Assembly: GCF_016908295.1 (NCBI RefSeq)
Contig: NZ_JAFBDO010000002.1
Location: forward strand, 1-64,000
Length of the DNA: 64,000 nucleotides
Source of the DNA: Thalassobacillus pellis
GTDB lineage: Bacteria; Bacillota; Bacilli; Bacillales; Halobacillaceae
Reading direction: 5' to 3'
The notes beneath the pieces are model-generated. The model was given only the letters and a program-made list of their open reading frames with translations, made no database searches and was not told the DNA's origin. Made by a program: the position numbers and the translations under genes. Shown here one piece after another: positions 46,294-54,517 of this stretch; within the stretch, counting starts at the first letter, position 1; the number at the start of each line of letters is the position of its first letter.

Positions 46294-46299
46294 TGATTC

Positions 46300-46342
46300 T
46301 TGTCACAGGCTGCAAACTGTTGTATCATTTTCATGAATACAA
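46300..46342 (+). promoter_or_regulatory. Promoter and inverted repeat upstream of mntR
   Basis: TTGTCA (46300-05), 17-bp spacer, TATCAT (46323-28). An inverted repeat TTGTAT/ATACAA (46320-46342) overlaps the -10 and the likely start of transcription, so it is a candidate operator. Confidence 0.55.
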
Positions 46343-46377
46343 CTGTTACCAAAATGGCACAGTATTGGGGGATTAGC

Positions 46378-46806
46378 ATGCCGACACCTAGCATGGAGGA
46401 TTACATTGAACAGATATATATGCTCATTGAAGATAAGGGTTATGCAAGAGTTTCTGATATAGCCGAGGCATTGAATGTCCACCCATCTTCCGTGACTAAA
46501 ATGGTTCAAAAATTAGATCGCGATCAATACCTGAATTATGAAAAATATAGAGGATTTGTACTTACCGCCAAAGGTAAAAAGATCGGCAAAAGACTTGTAT
46601 ACCGCCATGAACTGCTAGAACAGTTTCTGGAAACGATCGGTGTAGACAAAGATAAAATATACGAAGATGTAGAAGGTATTGAACACCATTTGAGCTGGAA
46701 TTCCATCGACAGAATCGGTGATTTACTTCAATATTTTGAGGAAGACAAATCGCGAGTGAAGGGACTTAGAAAAGTACAGGAGAATAACGAAAAGGAAACA
46801 TCATGA
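46378..46806 (+). CDS. mntR: Manganese-responsive transcriptional repressor MntR
   Basis: 142-residue DtxR-family dimer that represses manganese importers when Mn(II) is bound. All six metal ligands known from B. subtilis MntR are conserved: Asp8, Glu11, His77, Glu99, Glu102 and His103. The winged helix spans about 20-65 ([20 protein letters not shown]). ATG 46378 follows GGGGGA and gives exactly the B. subtilis length; the upstream in-frame ATGs lie in the promoter. Confidence 0.96.
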   Translation: MPTPSMEDYIEQIYMLIEDKGYARVSDIAEALNVHPSSVTKMVQKLDRDQYLNYEKYRGFVLTAKGKKIGKRLVYRHELLEQFLETIGVDKDKIYEDVEGIEHHLSWNSIDRIGDLLQYFEEDKSRVKGLRKVQENNEKETS

Positions 46807-46812
46807 TCGTGA

Positions 46813-46846
46813 CAGGACACACCTATTGAAAGGTGTGTCTTTTTAT
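46813..46846 (+). terminator. mntR terminator
   Basis: GACACACCT/AGGTGTGTC stem followed by five T. Confidence 0.92.
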
Positions 46847-46936
46847 TCATAGACATGCACCCATTGAAGGATTTTGGTTCTATAAGCCTCCTCATCTTTC
46901 TATATATGAACAAACGACATCATGAGGAGGGCGCTT

Positions 46937-47827
46937 ATGAAGATTGATGGAGTATTCTCAGGCGGAGGCGTTAAGGCGCTTGCATTTGTAGGAGCTTTGC
47001 AGGCAGTCGAAAATAAAGGATACTCCTTCAAACGTGTGGCGGGAACTTCTGCCGGTGCAATCACAGCCAGTCTTCTGGCAGCCGGCTACAAGCTTGATGA
47101 ATTGGAGCAAGTACTTAGGCAGCTCGACTTCGAAACCTTCGTAGACCCTCCCATGCTGGACCGTATCCTTCCATTTTCCAAGTGGCTTTTGCTATATATA
47201 AGAATGGGCCTTTATAAAGGAGAGCGCTTAGAACGGTGGTTATATGACCAACTGGCGGCAAAGGGAGTTTATACATTTCGGGACCTGCCTCATGGATCAT
47301 TAAAGGTTATTTGTTCAGACTTAACACTGGGGAGGATACTTGTAATTCCCGATGATTTAGAGAGCTACTATAATATTGATCCTGATAGATTTCCTGTCGC
47401 TAAGGCAGTAAGGATGAGTGCTGGACTTCCATACTTTTTTATGCCCGTAAAAATACAGGGGAAATTTTCGATGAAATCATTGATTGTCGATGGAGGATTG
47501 CTAAGTAATTTTCCTGTCTGGGCTTTAGAAAAGAGAGACGGGATACGCATCAGGCCAATCCTCGGCATGAAGCTGAGTAATCCTCCAAGCCATTTTCCTA
47601 AACGGAAAATTACCAATTCGATCGAAATGTTTCATGCTTTATTCTCTACAATGAAACAAGCCCACGATGCAAGGTATATCTCCAAAGCGAAACGGGCTGA
47701 TATCATCTTCATCCCTGTCACGTCAGTTGATACTACCGATTTCAAATTGACAGATTTACAAAAAGAGCAATTGATCGATTTAGGCAGGGAGCATGCCGAG
47801 AAATTTTTAGGTCATTGGAGAAAATAG
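46937..47827 (+). CDS. yqhO: Patatin-like phospholipase family protein YqhO
   Basis: 296-residue patatin-fold hydrolase: oxyanion loop SGGGVKALAF (8-17), nucleophile Ser38 in GTSAG, and the dyad Asp in IVDGGLLSNFPVW. Such proteins hydrolyse acyl esters of lipids; the substrate is unknown. GAGGAGGG precedes ATG 46937, and the in-frame ATG at 46922 overlaps that RBS. No signal peptide. Confidence 0.93.
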   Translation: MKIDGVFSGGGVKALAFVGALQAVENKGYSFKRVAGTSAGAITASLLAAGYKLDELEQVLRQLDFETFVDPPMLDRILPFSKWLLLYIRMGLYKGERLERWLYDQLAAKGVYTFRDLPHGSLKVICSDLTLGRILVIPDDLESYYNIDPDRFPVAKAVRMSAGLPYFFMPVKIQGKFSMKSLIVDGGLLSNFPVWALEKRDGIRIRPILGMKLSNPPSHFPKRKITNSIEMFHALFSTMKQAHDARYISKAKRADIIFIPVTSVDTTDFKLTDLQKEQLIDLGREHAEKFLGHWRK

Positions 47828-47829
47828 GA

Positions 47830-47865
47830 AAACCGAGCCGCATTCAGGATGAGGCTCGGTTTTTC
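47830..47865. terminator. Bidirectional terminator between yqhO and yqhP
   Basis: AAACCGAGCC/GGCTCGGTTT with A and T flanks; the 3' end of convergent yqhP lies in its loop. Confidence 0.92.
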
Positions 47866-48224
47866 TTTTTGTTTTTATTTCCTTCGATTACGCGCAGGTG
47901 CGTTGCTTGTGCTTTTCGTTTCTTTTTATTTGCAATAGGGGAAGGGTTATAAACTGGTTTAGGGCTGCTTTTTGGTTTGCTTGGTTTCCCCTTGTATTTC
48001 ATTTTCGATTGTCTGACAGCTTGTTTATACTTTTTCATCTCGTCAGAGGTCCTGTTTTTCAAAACAAAACGGCTGATGACGAGGTATAATACCGCTGCAA
48101 AACCAACCATTATCAGAATATTGGTGAGAAAGCCCATGGTGTCAGTGACTAACCTTGTTACGACACCTACGACAGCAAGACCGATTAAAACATAAATGAC
48201 AGGCATCATGCGACTGCGTGGCAT
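47844..48224 (-). CDS. yqhP: YqhP membrane protein
   Basis: 126 residues with two membrane helices (about 8-25 and 32-50) followed by a very basic, lysine- and serine-rich cytoplasmic tail (for example NKKKRKAQ). Function unknown; synteny and layout match YqhP. It lies 33 nt after yqhQ in the same orientation. Confidence 0.85.
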   Translation of the reverse strand: MPRSRMMPVIYVLIGLAVVGVVTRLVTDTMGFLTNILIMVGFAAVLYLVISRFVLKNRTSDEMKKYKQAVRQSKMKYKGKPSKPKSSPKPVYNPSPIANKKKRKAQATHLRVIEGNKNKKKNRASS

Positions 48225-48257
48225 GTGAGTTGTTCCTCCCTTCTGTGATTGAATCGC

Positions 48258-49211
48258 TTATGAGATCACCCTACTATTCTCTATACCACTTTTTCGAAGG
48301 TTTTCATCATTTTCGAGCACTTTTTTAAAAGAATGTATGGCTACTTCAACCTGGTCGTCTTTTGGTGCTTTTGTCGTAAGCAGCTGAAGCCACAATCCAG
48401 GATAGCCCAGTACCTTAAGACCTGGGACATTTCGAACCTTGTTGGTCAGTTGCAATACTTCAAAAGAAATTCCGATAACCACCGGTATCAGAAAGATTCT
48501 GTTGACGATCCTCCACCACAATGGATCTGTAGCAACAAACATATACACAAACATGCCTACGATGACAGTAAATAAAATGAAACTTGAACCACATCGGTAG
48601 TGAAGGCGTGATTGTTTCTGTACCTCTTCAACTGTCAAAGGAGAACCACTCTCGTAAGCGTTGATGACCATATGTTCTGCTCCATGGTATTGGAAAACAC
48701 GTTTAATGATCGGTGTCAACGAAATAAAATAAATATATGCGAGGAGCAGAATGAGCTTAAAGAAGCTCTCCAATGCCACTTGCCCAGCTCTTGAAGATAT
48801 GATCGGTTCGAATAAATCTGCAACCAGGGCGGGTGTTACTGTAAAAATCAGCTTACCAAAGAAGAACGATAAGACACCGAGTGCTCCGACGCCAAGGATC
48901 ATTGCCAGCTTGGAAGTTTGTTCCTCCTGTTGGATACTTTCATCTTCGTCCGGGTGCACATCATATCTTTCTGTTGAAAAGTTTAAATGTTTCGTGCCGT
49001 TTGCGCTCGCTTGTATGAGTGAAACCAACCCTCTTAAAAATGGAATCTTTTTAAGACGATTCGCTACTTTAGATTCTTTCCTTTCTACTTCAAAATATTC
49101 AATACTTTCATCTTTTCTACGGACAGCTGTCACGTAGCTGCTTTTTCCGGCGAACATCACGCCTTCGACAACCGCCTGGCCCCCGTATGTGGCAGTTTTC
49201 TTATCTGTCAT
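48258..49211 (-). CDS. yqhQ: DUF1385 membrane protein YqhQ
   Basis: 317 residues with the DUF1385 signatures YGGQAVVEGVMF at the N-terminus, FLRGLVSLIQA, and FQYHGAEHMVINAYE, plus four or five membrane helices (about 105-125, 145-170, 200-225, 235-255). His-Gly-Ala-Glu-His looks like a possible metal site. Function not established. Operon with yqhP; divergent from yqhR. Confidence 0.92.
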   Translation of the reverse strand: MTDKKTATYGGQAVVEGVMFAGKSSYVTAVRRKDESIEYFEVERKESKVANRLKKIPFLRGLVSLIQASANGTKHLNFSTERYDVHPDEDESIQQEEQTSKLAMILGVGALGVLSFFFGKLIFTVTPALVADLFEPIISSRAGQVALESFFKLILLLAYIYFISLTPIIKRVFQYHGAEHMVINAYESGSPLTVEEVQKQSRLHYRCGSSFILFTVIVGMFVYMFVATDPLWWRIVNRIFLIPVVIGISFEVLQLTNKVRNVPGLKVLGYPGLWLQLLTTKAPKDDQVEVAIHSFKKVLENDENLRKSGIENSRVIS

Positions 49212-49417
49212 GCAAACACCAACCTCGTGTTGTAATTTAGAAACTTTCTTTCTTTTATTTTACAGCAAATAACAAGGTATCACTAGTATGTTTTACGTAA
49301 AGTTTGCACATTCCGCTCTCCTTATTATGAGGAATTTCGACCCACTCATACAAAAGTCAAGTCGTATAGGATTTTTTTAGCTGTCCGGGGAAAACTAGTG
49401 AACGGAGGTGGGTATTC

Positions 49418-49927
49418 ATGGATGAAAAAAGACTTGAACAAAATCAAAGAGAAAAGCCGGTGAGCGTTTTCAACAAGGCTTTATTTACCGGATTTGTTGG
49501 AGGGGTTTTATGGAGCACCTTCGGTGCAGTAGCCTACTATTTTAACTTTACGGAGGTTTCGGCTGCATCATTCCTGTTCCGTTCATTCTGGCAGACAGAG
49601 TGGACAAGTTCACTATTGGGAGAGGTGCTGGCGATTTTTGGTGTCGGTATAATTTCCATAGGGGTTGCTTTATTGTATTTTTCATTATTCAAAAAAATGA
49701 ATGGTCTTATGCCTGCTGTCCTGTTCGGAGTAGTTTTGTGGGGACTAGTCTTTTATCTGTTGAACCCGATTTTCCCTGCCGTTCCTTTTCTGACAGATTT
49801 AAGCAGTGATACGATCGTCACAACTATTTGCCTTTTTGTTTTATACGGTGCTTTTGTCGGGTATTCCATTTCATATGAATACCATGATTTTAATCAGACA
49901 GAAACAGATGTCTCCACAGCGAAATGA
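49418..49927 (+). CDS. yqhR: YqhR membrane protein
   Basis: 169 residues with four predicted membrane helices and the opening segment FNKALFTGFVGGVLWS typical of YqhR. RBS GGAGGTGG. Function unknown. Followed after 72 nt by aroQ, probably the same transcript. Confidence 0.9.
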   Translation: MDEKRLEQNQREKPVSVFNKALFTGFVGGVLWSTFGAVAYYFNFTEVSAASFLFRSFWQTEWTSSLLGEVLAIFGVGIISIGVALLYFSLFKKMNGLMPAVLFGVVLWGLVFYLLNPIFPAVPFLTDLSSDTIVTTICLFVLYGAFVGYSISYEYHDFNQTETDVSTAK

Positions 49928-49999
49928 TTACGCAAAAATTAATGATTATGATAAGATTGATTTGTGTGAACATTTTATGAAAGTTGCGGAGAGAGAGCC

Positions 50000-50449
50000 A
50001 TGAATCGTTTGTTGTTATTGAATGGTCCTAACCTGAACATGTTAGGGAAAAGGGAACCGGGGGTATACGGTAACCAGACGCTTGAGGAAATTGTTCATCT
50101 GGTTAAAAAAACAGCGGCCGAAAAAGGGTTTGAAGTGGAAGCATTCCAATCCAACCACGAAGGAGAGCTTGTAGACTTGATTCAGCAGGCAGACGGGAAA
50201 TATGAGGGGATCATCTTTAACCCGGCAGCATATACCCATACAAGCATCGCCCTTCGAGATGCGATCAGTGCTGTTCAAGCCCCGGTCATAGAAGTCCATA
50301 TTTCCAATGTTCATGCTCGTGAGGAATTCCGGCATCATTCTATGCTGGCACCTGTCTGCAGGGGGCAGATCGTTGGGATCGGTATTTCTGGATACCGTTT
50401 GGCTGCATTAGCATTAATGGAGGAAACAGATAGCGAAGGGAGTAGTTAA
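50000..50449 (+). CDS. aroQ: 3-dehydroquinate dehydratase, type II
   Basis: Converts 3-dehydroquinate to 3-dehydroshikimate. 149 residues with LLNGPNLNMLGKREPGVYG (catalytic Tyr and Arg of the flexible loop), FNPAAYTHTS, and EVHISNVHAREEFRHHS (catalytic His). Dodecameric type II family. Precedes the prolidase gene by 1 nt, which implies coupling. Same as yqhS. Confidence 0.96.
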   Translation: MNRLLLLNGPNLNMLGKREPGVYGNQTLEEIVHLVKKTAAEKGFEVEAFQSNHEGELVDLIQQADGKYEGIIFNPAAYTHTSIALRDAISAVQAPVIEVHISNVHAREEFRHHSMLAPVCRGQIVGIGISGYRLAALALMEETDSEGSS

Positions 50450-50450
50450 T

Positions 50451-51512
50451 ATGGATAAGTTGAGAGGAATCAGACAAAGTATCCAGGACATGGAACTGGA
50501 TGGTTTATTGGTCACTAATGATAAAAACCGCCGGTATTTAACAGGTTTTACCGGTTCAGCAGGGGTTGTTTTGCTAACAGCAGAAAAATCTATTCTAATT
50601 ACTGACTTCCGTTATACCGAGCAGGCTGGAGAACAGGCAAAAGGATTTGAAATAGTAGAACATAAAAAGCCGATTATCGAAGCGATATCTGAACAGGTAA
50701 GCAAACTCGGCATTCAGAAGCTTGGTTTTGAAAAAGATCACCTTACATACGGGGTTTATCAGCAATACGAAAAGCACATAAGCGCTGAACTTGTACCGGT
50801 TGCTGGACTAGTGGAAAAGCTGCGCTTGATTAAGACGGATGAAGAGATTAGTATATTGAAGGATGCAATCAAGATCGCGGACTCTGCATTTGATCATATT
50901 TTAGGTGTAATCAAGCCGGGGGTAAAAGAAATCGAAGTTGCCAATGAACTGGAATTCTTCATGCGAAAACAAGGAGCTTCATCGTCGAGTTTCGATATTA
51001 TTGTTGCCTCTGGTCTTCGTTCGGCTTTTCCTCATGGGGTGGCATCTGAAAAAGAGATCCAATCCGGGGAACTAGTTACATTGGATTTTGGTGCGCTGTA
51101 TAAAGGTTATTGTTCTGATATTACCAGGACTGTTGCAGTTGGTGAAATCGGTGAAGAACAGAAAAAGATCTATGATACAGTCCTTGAGGCACAATTAAGA
51201 GGTATGGATGGGCTAAAAGCAGGGATTACCGGAAAAGAAGCCGATGACCTGACACGTGATTACATCAAGGAAAAGGGTTATGGAGACTATTTCGGGCATT
51301 CAACAGGTCATGGTATCGGTCTTGATGTCCATGAAGGTCCTGGCCTAACTTATCGAAATGAAAAAGTTTTAGAAGCGGGTATGGTAGTAACAGTAGAACC
51401 AGGTATTTATGTGCCAGGGGTTGGAGGCGTCAGAATCGAAGATGACGCACTTATTACAGTAACAGGCAATGAACGCTTAAGTAAGTCGCCAAAAGAGTTA
51501 ATAACGTTATAA
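50451..51512 (+). CDS. yqhT: Xaa-Pro aminopeptidase/dipeptidase, M24 family
   Basis: 353-residue creatinase/pita-bread metallopeptidase. N-terminal creatinase_N domain (1-130), then catalytic domain with metal ligands in [17 protein letters not shown] (two Asp), [13 protein letters not shown] (His), TVEPGIY (Glu) and GVRIEDD (Glu). Removes or processes N-terminal residues before proline. Lies directly before efp, a conserved pairing in bacilli. Confidence 0.95.
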   Translation: MDKLRGIRQSIQDMELDGLLVTNDKNRRYLTGFTGSAGVVLLTAEKSILITDFRYTEQAGEQAKGFEIVEHKKPIIEAISEQVSKLGIQKLGFEKDHLTYGVYQQYEKHISAELVPVAGLVEKLRLIKTDEEISILKDAIKIADSAFDHILGVIKPGVKEIEVANELEFFMRKQGASSSSFDIIVASGLRSAFPHGVASEKEIQSGELVTLDFGALYKGYCSDITRTVAVGEIGEEQKKIYDTVLEAQLRGMDGLKAGITGKEADDLTRDYIKEKGYGDYFGHSTGHGIGLDVHEGPGLTYRNEKVLEAGMVVTVEPGIYVPGVGGVRIEDDALITVTGNERLSKSPKELITL

Positions 51513-51538
51513 CCCAGTTAAACAGGAGGCAAATTGAT

Positions 51539-52096
51539 ATGATTTCAGTTAACGATTTCAAAACAGGATTGACGATTGAAGTGGATGGGGACATCTGGTC
51601 GGTCGTGGACTTCCAGCATGTTAAACCAGGAAAAGGAGCAGCATTTGTCCGTTCAAAGCTGCGTAACTTACGAAATGGTAATATTCAGGAAAAGACATTC
51701 CGTGCGGGTGAAAAAGTTGAGCGTGCCCATATTGAAAACAATAAAATGCAATACTTGTACTCATCTGGGGATGCTCATACATTCATGGATACCAACACGT
51801 TTGAACAGTTGGAGATGCAGACAAACCAAATTGAAAATGAACTGAAATTCTTGAAAGAAAACATGGAAGTCAGCATTATGACTTACCAAGGTGAAGTCAT
51901 CGGTGTAGAACTTCCAAACAATGTAGAGTTGACAGTTACTGAAACAGAGCCCGGTATTAAAGGGGATACTGCAAGTGGAGGGACAAAACCAGCAACCGTT
52001 GAAACTGGACTGATCGTTCAGGTACCCTTCTTTGTAAACGAAGGCGATGTACTTGTTATTAATACTGCTGATGGAAAGTATGTTTCCAGAGGTTAA
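51539..52096 (+). CDS. efp: Translation elongation factor P
   Basis: 185-residue three-domain EF-P that relieves ribosome stalling at polyproline. The tip loop [12 protein letters not shown] has Lys32, the residue modified in Bacillus. C-terminus [16 protein letters not shown] is typical. RBS ACAGGAGG. Confidence 0.97.
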   Translation: MISVNDFKTGLTIEVDGDIWSVVDFQHVKPGKGAAFVRSKLRNLRNGNIQEKTFRAGEKVERAHIENNKMQYLYSSGDAHTFMDTNTFEQLEMQTNQIENELKFLKENMEVSIMTYQGEVIGVELPNNVELTVTETEPGIKGDTASGGTKPATVETGLIVQVPFFVNEGDVLVINTADGKYVSRG

Positions 52097-52142
52097 ATTT
52101 CATATTTGTAATCGTTGGGTTTCTAAAAAACCCTCAATAGAA

Positions 52143-52182
52143 AAAACACTTCAGAGGTATTTCTGAGGTGTTTTTTCTTTTT
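52143..52182 (+). terminator. efp terminator
   Basis: AAAACACTTCAGA/TCTGAGGTGTTTT stem with T run. Confidence 0.92.
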
Positions 52183-52313
52183 TTAGGAGGCAGGTAGGAT
52201 TATTCCTATATCCCAGAAGGAGGATTCGACATCTCGGCAGGTTGTTTCGCTCTATAGAAGAATGACTGCAACGTTTAGGAGACTGTTCCGGAAACTTAAG
52301 GAACAGTTTTTTT
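52183..52313 (+). other. Possible unannotated small transcript ending in an orphan terminator
   Basis: Between the efp terminator and the spoIIIA promoter a second intrinsic terminator, ACTGTTCC/GGAACAGT plus seven T (52282-52313), ends a 100-nt stretch with no credible ORF. The stretch contains two purine-rich runs (TTAGGAGGCAGG and AGAAGGAGG). B. subtilis has yqhV in this interval; no such gene is seen here. Nothing else is recognised in 52097-52370. Confidence 0.4.
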
Positions 52314-52370
52314 ATATGATTTTTGCACTGATAATTCAATAACTCACCAAACATCTCTAGTGACGGTGTG

Positions 52371-52399
52371 GTCATATAAGAGTTTATCTTGCATACATT
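52371..52399 (+). promoter_or_regulatory. Sigma-E promoter of the spoIIIA operon
   Basis: TCATATA (52372-78) and CATACATT (52392-99) separated by 13 bp match the sigma-E -35/-10 consensus; the ATG of spoIIIAA is 34 nt further on. Mother-cell expression is expected. Confidence 0.78.
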
Positions 52400-52433
52400 T
52401 ACAGTAAAGAACCAGGTGAAAGGTCGTTTTCCA

Positions 52434-53414
52434 ATGAATGAAATCATTAATCTATTCCCGGAAAATATTCAGCTCATTATAAGAAAGATGGTGAAGTGGA
52501 ACGAGATACAGGAGATTCGGTTAAGAGTAGGACAACCTATTGAATTAATCTACCAGAATAATTTTGAATGGCTGGACAAGACGTTGGTGACAGAGCAGGA
52601 AAAGAACCATATTCTCAACCAGATTAGTCAGTTTTCTTTATATAGGTTAGAGGATGAATTGAGAGAGGGATTCATCACCATAGAAGGCGGGCACCGGATT
52701 GGTCTTTCAGGGAAAGTGAATACAACCGATGGCGACATTCATGCGATCCGTCACATCTCCTCATTCAATATCCGAATCGCAAGAGAGAAAAAGGGAATAG
52801 CATCTTCTTTAATGTATGGTCTTTTAAAAAACAATCGCTATCTCAACACGTTAATAATTGGTGCGCCGCAAACGGGCAAAACCACTTTATTACGGGATAT
52901 AACAAGACATATCAGTTCAGGTTGGGGAAGTATGGAAGCCAAAAAAGTTGCTGTGATTGACGAAAGGTCCGAAATTGGAGCATGTATCCACGGAATTCCG
53001 CAGTTAGATGTTGGGAGAAGGACGGATGTTATGGATGCCTGTCCTAAATCCACTGGAATGATGATGATGATTCGTTCCATGTCTCCGGATGTATTGGTAG
53101 TTGACGAAATTGGTCACCAAAGAGATGTTATAGCTATTCACGAAGCCATTAATGCCGGTGTGACGCTTTTTTGTACAGTTCATGGAAACAGTCTTGAAGA
53201 AATAAAAAAACGACCTTCAATTGACCAATTATTGAGTAACCAGGTCTTTGATAGATATCTCTTACTGCAGCCAAGAAGTTCAGGCAAGGCGTTTAAAAAA
53301 TCATCCTTGCTCAATGGAGAAGGATATCCCATTGAAGTGACATCAGGAGGGATTTCGAATGAAATGGATAGGGGCGATATTATTACTCGCGGCAACTACC
53401 TGGGTAGGCTTTGA
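52434..53414 (+). CDS. spoIIIAA: Stage III sporulation ATPase SpoIIIAA
   Basis: 326-residue AAA/secretion-type ATPase energising the mother cell-to-forespore feeding-tube apparatus. Walker A GAPQTGKTTLL, Walker B DVLVVDEIG. ATG 52434 follows AAAGG; the ORF extends further upstream only into the promoter. The 3' end overlaps spoIIIAB by 56 bp, giving a C-terminal tail (about 20 residues) longer than I expect for the family. Confidence 0.94.
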   Translation: MNEIINLFPENIQLIIRKMVKWNEIQEIRLRVGQPIELIYQNNFEWLDKTLVTEQEKNHILNQISQFSLYRLEDELREGFITIEGGHRIGLSGKVNTTDGDIHAIRHISSFNIRIAREKKGIASSLMYGLLKNNRYLNTLIIGAPQTGKTTLLRDITRHISSGWGSMEAKKVAVIDERSEIGACIHGIPQLDVGRRTDVMDACPKSTGMMMMIRSMSPDVLVVDEIGHQRDVIAIHEAINAGVTLFCTVHGNSLEEIKKRPSIDQLLSNQVFDRYLLLQPRSSGKAFKKSSLLNGEGYPIEVTSGGISNEMDRGDIITRGNYLGRL

Positions 53415-53871
53415 AGTTGCAAGGAAGTTCAAGCAGCGACCAAGGCAAATACGGCAATGGAAACATGCCCTGCAGATGCTGGAGTCGGAAATGGTATACG
53501 GTCAAACACCATTGCTCGAAGCATGTGCCTACCTGTCCAAACAGCTGCATGAACCTACTGCATGGTTTTTCCGATCCATAGCAGAGGCAAAGAGTCGTTC
53601 TACTTCAGACTTTTCCCAAATATGGATTGATGAATTAGATCGCCATTGGGCCTATACGGCACTCGAAAATAATGAAAAAGAAATACTGAAACAATTTGGC
53701 CAGACCCTTGGCCAGCATGATTTACTGTATCAGAAAAAACAGGTGCAGTTAGCGCTTAGCCATCTGGAAATGGAACTCGAGGAAGCGGTCGGAATCTACC
53801 ACCAGTATAACAAGACTGTTAAAGGACTGGGATTTTTGACAGGATTGCTGCTCGTACTTTTACTCATCTAA
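53359..53871 (+). CDS. spoIIIAB: Stage III sporulation protein SpoIIIAB
   Basis: 170 residues, N-terminal membrane helix, helical body and a C-terminal membrane helix (about 153-169); resembles a GspF-like partner of the SpoIIIAA ATPase. RBS AGGAGGG inside the spoIIIAA frame. Part of the A-Q channel of engulfed forespores. Confidence 0.93.
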   Translation: MKWIGAILLLAATTWVGFEVARKFKQRPRQIRQWKHALQMLESEMVYGQTPLLEACAYLSKQLHEPTAWFFRSIAEAKSRSTSDFSQIWIDELDRHWAYTALENNEKEILKQFGQTLGQHDLLYQKKQVQLALSHLEMELEEAVGIYHQYNKTVKGLGFLTGLLLVLLLI

Positions 53872-53888
53872 GGAAGGGGCCATCCATC

Positions 53889-54095
53889 GTGATACAAGAT
53901 GCATCGATACTATTTCAAATTGCAGGGATAGGGATCATCGTAGCAATGATCCATAGCATACTGAAACAAATGGGTAAAGAGGAAATAGCCCAAGTAGTCA
54001 CATTAGTCGGTTTCATCATCGTTTTATTCATCGTTTTGAATGGACTGGCTGACTTATTCCAGCAGATTAAATCCGTGTTTCTATTTCAAGGGTAG
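53889..54095 (+). CDS. spoIIIAC: Stage III sporulation protein SpoIIIAC
   Basis: 68-residue membrane protein with two helices, GTG start after GGAAGGGG. Homologous in layout to SpoIIIAD; both are small channel-complex subunits. Confidence 0.92.
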   Translation: MIQDASILFQIAGIGIIVAMIHSILKQMGKEEIAQVVTLVGFIIVLFIVLNGLADLFQQIKSVFLFQG

Positions 54096-54101
54096 TTTTG
54101 C

Positions 54102-54491
54102 ATGGACATTATTCAGATTGTTTCGATAAGTATTGTATCCAGCATTTTGATACTTTTGCTGAAGGAACAGAAATCATCGCTGGCGTTCATGCTGACTTTG
54201 TTTACAGGTTTAATCATCTTTTTCGTATTGATCCAGCAGATATCCCATGTGTTTTTATTGATTGATTATATGGCTGGGAAAGCGGATATTCATGGTGTTT
54301 ATGTTGAAACCATTTTGAAGATCATTGGCATCGCCTATATTGCAGAGTTTGGAGCACATCTCACAAAGGATGCGGGGCTGTCGTCTATTGCATCTAAAAT
54401 CGAATTGGCTGGCAAGGTGTTCATTTTACTCTTAGCAATTCCTATACTGACAGCTGTAATTGAAGCAATTCTAGGGTTTTTCCCTGGATAA
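54102..54491 (+). CDS. spoIIIAD: Stage III sporulation protein SpoIIIAD
   Basis: 129-residue membrane protein with three or four helices and the conserved IAYIAEFGAHLTKDAGLSSI segment. Its stop overlaps an in-frame ATG of spoIIIAE. Confidence 0.93.
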   Translation: MDIIQIVSISIVSSILILLLKEQKSSLAFMLTLFTGLIIFFVLIQQISHVFLLIDYMAGKADIHGVYVETILKIIGIAYIAEFGAHLTKDAGLSSIASKIELAGKVFILLLAIPILTAVIEAILGFFPG

Positions 54492-54517
54492 TGAAGAAGA
54501 AGGGGGATGGATTTGAA

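Noticed and set aside
52151-52447. 98-codon minus-strand ORF between efp and spoIIIAA
   Set aside because: It spans two terminators and the sigma-E promoter and has no RBS or recognisable sequence.
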